A DNA stretch of 64,000 nucleotides, taken from Granulicella sp. L60 (GTDB lineage: Bacteria; Acidobacteriota; Terriglobia; Terriglobales; Acidobacteriaceae). Position numbers and translations under genes: made by a program. Location of the stretch: contig NZ_LMUR01000018.1 in assembly GCF_009765825.1 (NCBI RefSeq), positions 1,732,900 to 1,796,899 on the forward strand. The letters are read 5' to 3'. Below, piece after piece: positions 42,454 through 50,384 of this stretch; positions within the stretch are counted from its first letter, which is position 1, and every line of letters starts with the position of its first letter. Below the pieces are notes generated by a model that had not been told where the DNA came from, did no database searches, and saw only the letters and a program-made list of their open reading frames with translations.

Positions 42454-44289
42454 GTGGCAGAACAGAAAGAGATGAGCACGAAACCGCTGCACGGTTCGTT
42501 GATTGAAGACTACTCCATGATCGGAGATTGCGAGACGGCGGCGCTGGTGTCTCGCGAGGGCTCGATCGACTGGCTGTGCTGGCCGAACTTTGCGTCGCCT
42601 GCCTGTTTTGCGGCTTTGCTGGGTACGCGCGACCACGGATTCTGGAAGATTGCGCCGGCGGGTGAGGTGAAGGCGACGAGGCGGCAGTACAGGGCGCACA
42701 CGCTGATTGTGGAGACGACCTTCGAGACGGAAGAGGGCGAGGTATGTTTGATCGACTTTATGCCGCCGCGCGATGAGCACTCCCATGTGGTGCGGATGGT
42801 GCGCGGCGTGCGTGGGTCAGTCGCAATGCAGATGGACCTGACGATCCGGTTCGACTACGGAAGAACGATTCCGTGGGTGACGAGTCTGGAGGATGGGTTG
42901 CGCGCGGTGGCGGGCTCGGACATGGTGACGCTGAGGACGAAGGCGCAGCTGCGCGGCGTGGGGATGTCGACGCTGAGCGAGTTCACAGTGAACAAGGGTG
43001 AGACGATGAGCTTCACGCTGACGAACTCCTCTTCGATGGCTGAGGCTCCGCCGGTGCTGTCGGCCGATACGGTGCTGGACGAGACGGAAAGCTTCTGGAA
43101 GGAGTGGAGCGGGAGGTCGACGTATGACGGACCGTATGCACAGCCGGTGGAGCGTTCGCTGATGACGCTGAAGGCGCTGACGTACAGACCTTCGGGCGGG
43201 ATTATCGCGGCAGTGACGACATCGTTGCCGGAGAAGATCGGCGGAGAGCGCAACTGGGACTATCGCTACTGCTGGCTGCGGGACACTGCGTTTACGCTGC
43301 TGGTGCTGATGCAGGCCGGCTATGTGGATGAGGCGGTGGAGTGGCGCAAGTGGCTGCTGCGCGCGATTGCGGGTGCGCCCGAGCAGGTGCAGACGATCTA
43401 CGGCATCTGCGGGGAGCGGCAGATTGTGGAGTGGGAGGCGAAGTGGCTGCCGGGGTATGAGGGTTCGCGGCCTGTGCGCATCGGCAATGCGGCGGTCGAC
43501 CAGTTTCAACTGGATGTGTTTGGCGAGGTTGTGGCCGCGCTCTATAGGACTCCGGAGGCGGGTGACGATCTGCGCGTGTCGGCGACCTCGGTGCAGGCTG
43601 CGCTGGTTAATCATCTGTGCAAGATATGGACGGAGCCGGATGAGGGCATCTGGGAGACGCGGGGCGAACCGCAACACTTCACGCACTCCAAGGTGATGGC
43701 GTGGCTTGCGCTCGATCGTGCAATCAAACACTACGAGAAGTTCGATGGTGGCGGTGACGTCGAGCGGTGGCGAATCAATCGCGACATGATTCATGACGAG
43801 GTCTGCGAGAAGGGCTTCGACAAGGAGCTGAACAGTTTTGTGCAGGCCTACGGATCGAAGGAGTTGGATGCGTCGTGCCTGAGGATTGGATTGGTTGGAT
43901 TTTTGCCTATGGACGATCCGCGGATTGTCGGGACGTCGGAGGCGATTGAAAAGAGATTGATGAAGGATGGTTTCGTGCAACGGTATGACACCGGAAAGAT
44001 GGACGATGGACTCGGAAGCACAGAGGGTGCGTTTCTTGCGTGCAGCTTCTGGCTGGTGACGAATCTTTGGCTGATCGGAAGGAAGGACGACGCGAAGGCG
44101 ATGTTCGATCGGCTGCTGGCGCTGCAGAACGATGTCGGACTTTTATCTGAGGAGTACGACGCAGGGGAGAAGCGGATGGTGGGAAATTTTCCACAAGCGT
44201 TGTCGCATATCGCGCTAGTGCATGCGGCGTTTGCGATGTCGGGTCTGTGGAAGCCTGAGCCCGGATCCACGGTGGAGCGTCTAAAATAG
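42454..44289 (+). CDS. GH15 family glucoamylase / trehalase-like enzyme
   Basis: The product has the bacterial GH15 layout: an N-terminal beta-sandwich (SLIEDYSMIGDCETAALVSR, then EGSIDWLCWPNF) and an (alpha/alpha)6 barrel with RNWDYRYCWLRDTAFTL and a C-terminal GLLSEEYDAGEKRMVGNFPQ, which includes the Glu expected to be catalytic. Such enzymes release glucose from maltooligosaccharides or hydrolyse trehalose. GTG 42454 is preferred, with GGAGG 9 nt upstream; ATG 42472 is a close alternative. It precedes treY and treZ by 150 bp, so it may remove trehalose or trim glycogen fragments in the same pathway. Confidence 0.88.
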   Translation: MAEQKEMSTKPLHGSLIEDYSMIGDCETAALVSREGSIDWLCWPNFASPACFAALLGTRDHGFWKIAPAGEVKATRRQYRAHTLIVETTFETEEGEVCLIDFMPPRDEHSHVVRMVRGVRGSVAMQMDLTIRFDYGRTIPWVTSLEDGLRAVAGSDMVTLRTKAQLRGVGMSTLSEFTVNKGETMSFTLTNSSSMAEAPPVLSADTVLDETESFWKEWSGRSTYDGPYAQPVERSLMTLKALTYRPSGGIIAAVTTSLPEKIGGERNWDYRYCWLRDTAFTLLVLMQAGYVDEAVEWRKWLLRAIAGAPEQVQTIYGICGERQIVEWEAKWLPGYEGSRPVRIGNAAVDQFQLDVFGEVVAALYRTPEAGDDLRVSATSVQAALVNHLCKIWTEPDEGIWETRGEPQHFTHSKVMAWLALDRAIKHYEKFDGGGDVERWRINRDMIHDEVCEKGFDKELNSFVQAYGSKELDASCLRIGLVGFLPMDDPRIVGTSEAIEKRLMKDGFVQRYDTGKMDDGLGSTEGAFLACSFWLVTNLWLIGRKDDAKAMFDRLLALQNDVGLLSEEYDAGEKRMVGNFPQALSHIALVHAAFAMSGLWKPEPGSTVERLK

Positions 44290-44439
44290 ATACAGGGCCA
44301 AGGTAGAGCGCTGAAAGATGCACCTCCGGCGGGAACGCTCGCGAGATGCAACCAACGCGCTTCCACGAACCTCTAACCCTACATCTGCATAACTTTTTTT
44401 CCTGCCTTGTTTCCTGAACGTGTGTTTTTTGATCGGTTG

Positions 44440-47124
44440 ATGACGATGCTACGGATTCCAGGTTCTACCTATAGGCTGCAACTTCACAAAGATTTCACAT
44501 TCGATGACGCTGCGGGGATTGCGGAGTACCTACGCGATCTCGGGGTGTCGCACGTGTACAGCTCGCCGTATCTGCAGGCTGCGCCGGGTAGTATGCACGG
44601 CTACGATGTCGTCGATCATCAGCGGGTAAACGACGAGCTTGGCGGGGCGGCGGCGCACACGCGCTTCTGCGCGAGGCTGGGCGAACTTGGCATGGGTCAG
44701 GTGCTTGACATTGTGCCGAACCACATGTCGCTCGGCAAGGAGAACCGTTACTGGTGGGACGTGCTGGAGAATGGGCCGCTGAGCCGGTACGCGTCGTACT
44801 TCGACATCGACTGGCAGCCGCAGGAGGAGCGCCTGCGGGACAAGGTGCTGGTGCCGATTCTTGGCGACCAGTATGGCCGGGTGTTGCAGGAGGGCGGCAT
44901 CAAAGTGGTGCGGCACGGCACGACGTTTCAGGTGGAGTGTTCAGGCCAGACGCTGCCGGTTTCGCCTCCTTCACTGCCGGTGATTCTTGCGCGCGCGGCG
45001 GAGTATGCGAAGTCCGACACGCTGAGTTTTCTTGCGGCCTCGTTCGGTCGGCTGCCGGTGCCGGAGTATGTGGATCGCAGGACGATTCTGGCGCGGCACA
45101 GAGACAAGGTGGTGCTCTCGAACCTGCTCGGCAGGCTGTGCGAGGAGGAGCCGGAGATCTCGGAGATGATCGACCGCGCGGTGGCAGAGCTGAACGGCAA
45201 TCTGGATGGACTGGATGATTTTCTGAATCAGCAGAGCTATCGGCTGGCGTACTGGAAGACGGCGGACCAGCAGCTTGGATATCGCCGGTTCTTCGATGTG
45301 AATACGCTGATCGGTCTGCGTGTGGAGCGGGAGCACGTGTTCGAGGAGACGCATGCGCTTGTGCTCGACTGGCTGCGGCGCGGTGTGCTGGATGGCGTGC
45401 GTGTGGATCATCCGGATGGACTACGCGATCCGCTGGAGTACTTCCGGCGGCTGCGTGAGCGTGCGCCGGACGCGTGGGTGATCGGCGAAAAGATTCTGGA
45501 GCCGGGAGAGTACCTGCGCGAGAGCTGGCCGATCCAGGGAACGAGCGGCTACGACTTTCTGAATGTTGTTGCGGGAGTGATGGTGGCGCCCGAGGGGATG
45601 ATGGAGCTGAACTCGATCTACGGTGAGTTTACGCAGCAGCCGACGGACTTTCACTCGATCGCGCACGAGAAGAAGATCAACGTGACGCAGGAGGCGCTGG
45701 GCAGCGATGTGAATCGGCTGACGTCGCTGTTCGTGGAGATCTGCGAGGCCAATCGCGATCGGCGCGATTACACGCGCACCGAAGTGAGAAGGGCGATTCG
45801 CGAGATGGCGGCGTGCTTCTCGATCTATCGAACCTACGTGGTGCCGGAGCGCGAGGAGATCACGGACGAGGACAGGGAGTACATCACGCAGGCGACGGAG
45901 TGCGCGAAGCAGCAGCGGCTCGACATCGACGCGGGACTCTTCGACTTCATGCGCGATGTGTTGACGATGGAGGTGAAGGGAAAGCTGGAGAGCGAGTTCC
46001 TGCTGCGCTTCCAGCAGTTCGCCGGGCCGGTGATGGCGAAGGGCGTGGAGGACACGGCCTTCTACTGCTACAACCGGCAGACCGGAATGAACGAGGTGGG
46101 CAGCGATCCGGGCCGCAATGGGCTTAGCGTGGCGGAGTTCCACACCTACTGCGAGAAGATGCAGGCGACGCATCCGGAGACGATGACGACGCTTTCGACG
46201 CACGACACCAAGCGCAGCGACGATGTGAGGGCGCGGCTTGCGGTGCTGTCGGAGATACCGGGACGGTTTGGTTCGATTGTGCAGCGGTGGTCGCGGATGA
46301 ACAATGCGTTCCGCAAACGCTTGGCCGGAGCGGAGGCGATGCCGGATCGCAACACGGAGTACCTGTACTACCAGACGCTGATCGGTGCGTGGCCGCTTCC
46401 GATGGATCGGGCACAGGCGTACATGCTGAAGGCCGTGCGCGAGGCGAAGCAGCAGACGACATGGGTGGCGAACAATAAGGACTTCGAAGATGCGCTGAGC
46501 ATGTTCATCGAACTGACGTTGAACTACGCGCCGTTTGTGAAGGAGCTGCAGCAGTTTGTGTTGAAGGTGCAGGATGCCGGGCGCGTGAACTCGATGATGC
46601 AGACGCTGCTGAAGTACACGGCGCCGGGTGTGCCTGATCTCTACCAAGGAACAGAGCTGTGGGACCTCAGCCTCGTCGATCCGGATAATCGACGGCCAGT
46701 GGACTACGCAGTGCGACGCCGGTTGCTGCAGGAGTTGCGTGAGATGACCGGAGACGTTGCGAGTCAGGTGATGAGCCGCGCGGATGAGGGTCTGCCGAAG
46801 ATGTGGACGATCCACAAGGCGCTGGAGCTGCGGCGCGAGCGGCCGAAGTACTTCGGCAGAGACGCTGCGTACGTGCCGCTCGATGTCGATGGAGCGAAGG
46901 GCGATCACGTGATCGCGTATCTACGCGGTGATGCAGTAGCGACGGTGGTGCCGAGGCTGGTGATGAAGCTGGACGGAGCGTGGAAGGACACGACGGTGGC
47001 GATTCCCAATGGCCGGTGGAGAAATCGGCTGACGGGCGCGACCGTTGACGGCGGCAGAGTAGCGATGAAGGGCTTGTTGAAGGATTTTCCAGTAGCGCTG
47101 CTTGTACGCGAAGGGGTGGATTGA
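44440..47124 (+). CDS. treY: Maltooligosyl trehalose synthase
   Basis: A GH13 enzyme that turns the reducing-end alpha-1,4 bond of a maltooligosaccharide into the alpha-1,1 bond of trehalose. The TreY N-terminus IPGSTYRLQLHKDFTFDDA is present, followed by the GH13 motifs DIVPNHMS, the nucleophile in LDGVRVDHPDGLRDP, the acid/base Glu in WVIGEKILEPGE and the transition-state Asp in STHDTKRSDD. At 894 residues it has the usual length. ATG 44440 is chosen because the 33 bases upstream in frame add no conserved sequence; a TTG at 44407 is possible. Its TGA overlaps the treZ ATG by one base. Confidence 0.93.
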   Translation: MTMLRIPGSTYRLQLHKDFTFDDAAGIAEYLRDLGVSHVYSSPYLQAAPGSMHGYDVVDHQRVNDELGGAAAHTRFCARLGELGMGQVLDIVPNHMSLGKENRYWWDVLENGPLSRYASYFDIDWQPQEERLRDKVLVPILGDQYGRVLQEGGIKVVRHGTTFQVECSGQTLPVSPPSLPVILARAAEYAKSDTLSFLAASFGRLPVPEYVDRRTILARHRDKVVLSNLLGRLCEEEPEISEMIDRAVAELNGNLDGLDDFLNQQSYRLAYWKTADQQLGYRRFFDVNTLIGLRVEREHVFEETHALVLDWLRRGVLDGVRVDHPDGLRDPLEYFRRLRERAPDAWVIGEKILEPGEYLRESWPIQGTSGYDFLNVVAGVMVAPEGMMELNSIYGEFTQQPTDFHSIAHEKKINVTQEALGSDVNRLTSLFVEICEANRDRRDYTRTEVRRAIREMAACFSIYRTYVVPEREEITDEDREYITQATECAKQQRLDIDAGLFDFMRDVLTMEVKGKLESEFLLRFQQFAGPVMAKGVEDTAFYCYNRQTGMNEVGSDPGRNGLSVAEFHTYCEKMQATHPETMTTLSTHDTKRSDDVRARLAVLSEIPGRFGSIVQRWSRMNNAFRKRLAGAEAMPDRNTEYLYYQTLIGAWPLPMDRAQAYMLKAVREAKQQTTWVANNKDFEDALSMFIELTLNYAPFVKELQQFVLKVQDAGRVNSMMQTLLKYTAPGVPDLYQGTELWDLSLVDPDNRRPVDYAVRRRLLQELREMTGDVASQVMSRADEGLPKMWTIHKALELRRERPKYFGRDAAYVPLDVDGAKGDHVIAYLRGDAVATVVPRLVMKLDGAWKDTTVAIPNGRWRNRLTGATVDGGRVAMKGLLKDFPVALLVREGVD

Positions 47125-48872
47125 TGCATGAGTTCAAGGTGTGGGCACCGCGTGTGCATAAAATTGCGGTGAAGGTTGGCGATAAAGAGTATCCAATGGC
47201 CGGGCCGTCGGATCGTGGATGGTGGAGTGCCAAAGTAGAGCAGGCCAAGGCGGGCGATCACTATGGATTTGTGCTCGACGACGATCCGAAGCCGTACCCC
47301 GATCCACGTTCGCAGTGGCAGCCGAATGGTGTGCATTCAGCGTCGCGTCTCTACGACCAGGCTGCGTATCCATGGAACGATGGTGGATGGAAGGCGCCTG
47401 ATCTTTCGCATGCCGTGATCTATGAGCTGCATATCGGAACGTTCACGCCGGCAGGCACGTTCGATGCAGCGGTCGAGCGGCTGGATTATCTGGTGGATCT
47501 AGGTGTGACACATGCGGAGCTGATGCCTGTGGCAGAGTTTCCGGGCAGCCATGGATGGGGATATGACGGTGCGTCCCTCTCTGCGGTGTATGAGCGGTAT
47601 GGTGGCCCGGATGGCTTAAAGCGTCTTGTGGATGCGTGCCATGGGCGCGGGCTGGCAGTGCTGCTCGATGTGGTCTACAACCACTTTGGTCCGGTGGGAA
47701 ACTACACCGGTAAGTATGGTCCATACCTGACCGACAGGCACCACACTCCGTGGGGAGGCGCGGTGAACTTCGAAGATACCGGAAGCGACGAGGTGCGCCA
47801 GTTCTTCTGCGACAACGCGCTGATGTGGATGCGCGACTATCACATCGACGGTCTGCGTCTGGATGCGGTGCACGAGTTCGTCGACCGTTCTGCAACCCAC
47901 TTCATGGAGCAGCTTGCAGACGAGGTGGCGGAGCTATCGCAGGAGCTTGGGCGGAGGCTGGTGCTGATCGCCGAGAGCGACCTGAACGATCCTCGCGTGG
48001 TGAAGCCTGCTGACGATGGCGGATACGGCATGGACGCGCAGTGGAGCGACGACTTCCATCATGCGCTCTTTACCGTGATCCACTCCGGCGGGGAAGAGAA
48101 GGGCTACTACGCTGACTTCGGATCGATCGAGAAGCTGGCCAAGTCGCTGACCAACAACTTTGTTCAGGATGGAACTTATTCGGTCTATCGTCGGCGGAGT
48201 CACGGGCGTCCAGCGGAGGAGGTCTCGCCGCACAAGTTTCTCGGCTACATCCAGAATCACGATCAGGTGGGAAATCGTGCGGTTGGAGACCGGCTGGAGC
48301 AGATCGTCGGAATGGATCGCGCCAAGGTTGCTGCGGGCATTGTGCTGACGGCTCCTTTTATTCCAATGATCTTTCAAGGTGAGGAGTACGCCGCCTCGAC
48401 GCCATTTCAATACTTCGCCGACCATGAAGACCCGGAGATGGCGAAGGCGGTGAAGAACGGGCGGCAGGCGGAGTTTGCCGCGTTCGGATGGAGCCCGGAG
48501 CAGATCCCCGATCCGGAAGATGTGGAGACCTTCAAGCGGTCGAAGCTGAACTGGGACGAGGTACACCAGGGGACTCACGAGGAGATGTTCGAGTGGTATC
48601 GCCGGTTGATTCATCTGCGGCGTAAGTCTGTGTCGCTGAACGATGGAACCCCGCGGCAGACGGAGGTGACGTTCGACGAAGACGGTGGCTGGCTGGTGAT
48701 AGAGCGGGGTGCGGTGAAGACTCTCTGCAACCTTGGATCCGAGGAAGCTACGTTCGAAAATCGTGGCGGATGGAGCCTGATACTGGCATCGCGTGCAGAG
48801 GTCCGAGCGGACGGGACCAAGGTGGTGTTGCCTTCGAATAGTCTCGCGATTTTGTCAGATGAAAAGGGCTGA
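47124..48872 (+). CDS. treZ: Malto-oligosyltrehalose trehalohydrolase
   Basis: The partner of TreY: it hydrolyses maltooligosyl trehalose to free trehalose. It has an N-terminal beta-sandwich (FKVWAPRVHKIAVKVGDKEY) and a GH13 barrel with DVVYNHFGP, nucleophile Asp in DGLRLDAVHEF, Glu in LVLIAESDLND and Asp in YIQNHDQVGNR. ATG 47124 is preferred, with AAGGGGTGG upstream and a TGATG junction with treY; a TTG one codon earlier is also open. The one-base overlap implies coupled translation. A treX debranching gene, often found with the pair, is not in the window. Confidence 0.94.
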   Translation: MHEFKVWAPRVHKIAVKVGDKEYPMAGPSDRGWWSAKVEQAKAGDHYGFVLDDDPKPYPDPRSQWQPNGVHSASRLYDQAAYPWNDGGWKAPDLSHAVIYELHIGTFTPAGTFDAAVERLDYLVDLGVTHAELMPVAEFPGSHGWGYDGASLSAVYERYGGPDGLKRLVDACHGRGLAVLLDVVYNHFGPVGNYTGKYGPYLTDRHHTPWGGAVNFEDTGSDEVRQFFCDNALMWMRDYHIDGLRLDAVHEFVDRSATHFMEQLADEVAELSQELGRRLVLIAESDLNDPRVVKPADDGGYGMDAQWSDDFHHALFTVIHSGGEEKGYYADFGSIEKLAKSLTNNFVQDGTYSVYRRRSHGRPAEEVSPHKFLGYIQNHDQVGNRAVGDRLEQIVGMDRAKVAAGIVLTAPFIPMIFQGEEYAASTPFQYFADHEDPEMAKAVKNGRQAEFAAFGWSPEQIPDPEDVETFKRSKLNWDEVHQGTHEEMFEWYRRLIHLRRKSVSLNDGTPRQTEVTFDEDGGWLVIERGAVKTLCNLGSEEATFENRGGWSLILASRAEVRADGTKVVLPSNSLAILSDEKG

Positions 48873-49143
48873 CGGGTTTGTGTAATATTTCTTTATCTAT
48901 TCATTCCTCAGATTGAAAGAAACCGCCTCCCTTTTTGCCTGTACTTCTTTGTAGCGCCCTCCCCAAGTTTGTCTTCGCTGATACTTCGCCTCGCTGACCT
49001 CGAAAGTGTGGTCCGGCGCGGAAACTTTTGTGTCGCTGATTCGTCTTCCTACCAGACGATCAGCGACTTTTGATAGGCCAATCGAAGCGTCATTAAGATC
49101 GAAGCGACCTAAGGCCGATGTACTGATTCCTGTGAGGAAGACG

Positions 49144-50343
49144 ATGCGGAATGGATGCTGTGTTATCAGAACGGTTGCAATGAGCGCCCTTCTGGCTCTG
49201 CCAATGGCGCTCCCTATGATTGGGATGATTGGGGGCAGCGCTGCCATGGCGCAGGCTCCTGCCGCAACCCCGGCGGGACGTCAGATTGGCACGGTGAAAG
49301 CGGTCGCCGGAAGCACCCTTACCCTGGCGACCGATGCGGGCCAGCAGTTTGTCGTCACGGTCGCGGATGGAGCCCGCATTGTGCAGCTGCCGCCCGGAAG
49401 CACGAATCTCAAGGACGCGCAGGTGATCGCGCTGACCGATATTGCGGTTGGCGATCGCGTGCTGGTGACCGGACAGCCCGGCGGCGATGCAACCTCATTT
49501 ACAGCGTCACGCGTGATCCTGATGAAGGCGGGAGACCTCGCACAGAAGCACGAGCTGGAGCAATCCGACTGGCAGAAGCGCGGGTCGGGCGGCATCGTCT
49601 CCGCGGTCGATGCAGGCAGCGGAACGGTGACGATCTTGGCCGGAGCGAAGAAGATCGCGGTGAACACCTCCGGCAAGACGCAGTTCCGTCGCTATGCGGG
49701 AGACTCCGTCAAGTTTGAGGATGCGAAGCCCGGGACGTTGGCGCAGATACAGCCGGGAGATCAACTGCGAGTGCGCGGGGCGAAGTCTGACGATGGAATG
49801 TCTATCACGGCGGAAGAGGTCATCAGCGGTTCGTTCAAGAACTTCGCGGGAGTGATCGCCACGCTCAACGCGTCGAGTGAGACGCTGACCCTGAAGGATC
49901 TGGCCACGAAGAAGATGGTCACGGTGAAGGTGACGGAGAACTCGAGCGTGCGTACGCTGCCTCCGCGGGCTGCGGCGATGTTTGCCGCGCGAGCCAAGGG
50001 CGGCAGTGCGGCAGGTGGCGCGGGTAGTGGTGGAACGGCTCCGGCAGCGTCTCATGCCGAAGGCTCCGGAACGCATGGTGAAGGTGGTGGAGGACGCTCT
50101 GCGGGGATGGATCTCTCGCAGCTAGTGAGCAGACTGCCGAACGAGACGCTGGCCGATCTCAAGGTGGGCGATGCAGTGATGATCGTTGCGTCGCAGCCGG
50201 ACCCGGCCAGTTCGACGGTGACGGCGGTGACGCTGTTATCTGGAGTAGAACCAATCCTCGCGGCAACTCCAAGCGGAGCGCCGTCGATGACGCTGTCCCC
50301 GTGGAACGTTGGCGGGGGCGGACCTGATGCTGGAAGCCAGTAG
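49144..50343 (+). CDS. Secreted protein with DUF5666-like OB-type repeats
   Basis: The signal peptide (MSALLALPMALPMIGMIGG, then SAAMAQA) is followed by three repeats of about 70 residues with the pattern GTVKAVAGSTLTLATDAGQQFVV, GIVSAVDAGSGTVTILAG and GVIATLNASSETLTLKDL, each resembling a DUF5666 beta-barrel unit. A Gly/Ala/Ser/His spacer (about 285-325) precedes a fourth partial unit. The function is unknown. ATG 49144 has GAGGAAG upstream; the frame is open to 49006 but that part looks non-coding. The gene ends only 41 bp before the TonB-dependent receptor, so the two are probably one operon and the product may act with it. Confidence 0.7.
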   Translation: MRNGCCVIRTVAMSALLALPMALPMIGMIGGSAAMAQAPAATPAGRQIGTVKAVAGSTLTLATDAGQQFVVTVADGARIVQLPPGSTNLKDAQVIALTDIAVGDRVLVTGQPGGDATSFTASRVILMKAGDLAQKHELEQSDWQKRGSGGIVSAVDAGSGTVTILAGAKKIAVNTSGKTQFRRYAGDSVKFEDAKPGTLAQIQPGDQLRVRGAKSDDGMSITAEEVISGSFKNFAGVIATLNASSETLTLKDLATKKMVTVKVTENSSVRTLPPRAAAMFAARAKGGSAAGGAGSGGTAPAASHAEGSGTHGEGGGGRSAGMDLSQLVSRLPNETLADLKVGDAVMIVASQPDPASSTVTAVTLLSGVEPILAATPSGAPSMTLSPWNVGGGGPDAGSQ

Positions 50344-50384
50344 TTCTTGCAGATATTGCAATCATGAAGATCTTAGGAGTAGGA

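Noticed and set aside
42817..43980. 387-codon minus-strand frame across the GH15 gene
   Set aside because: Same reasoning: composition is skewed to His and Arg and the GH15 motifs on the plus strand are clear.
45421..46908. 495-codon open frame on the minus strand across treY
   Set aside because: It is His/Arg/Leu-rich without any domain and lies fully opposite a well-supported treY; high GC leaves such frames open by chance.
48897..49247. 116-codon minus-strand frame before the DUF5666-like gene
   Set aside because: It overlaps the signal-peptide region of the better supported plus-strand gene and has no family features.
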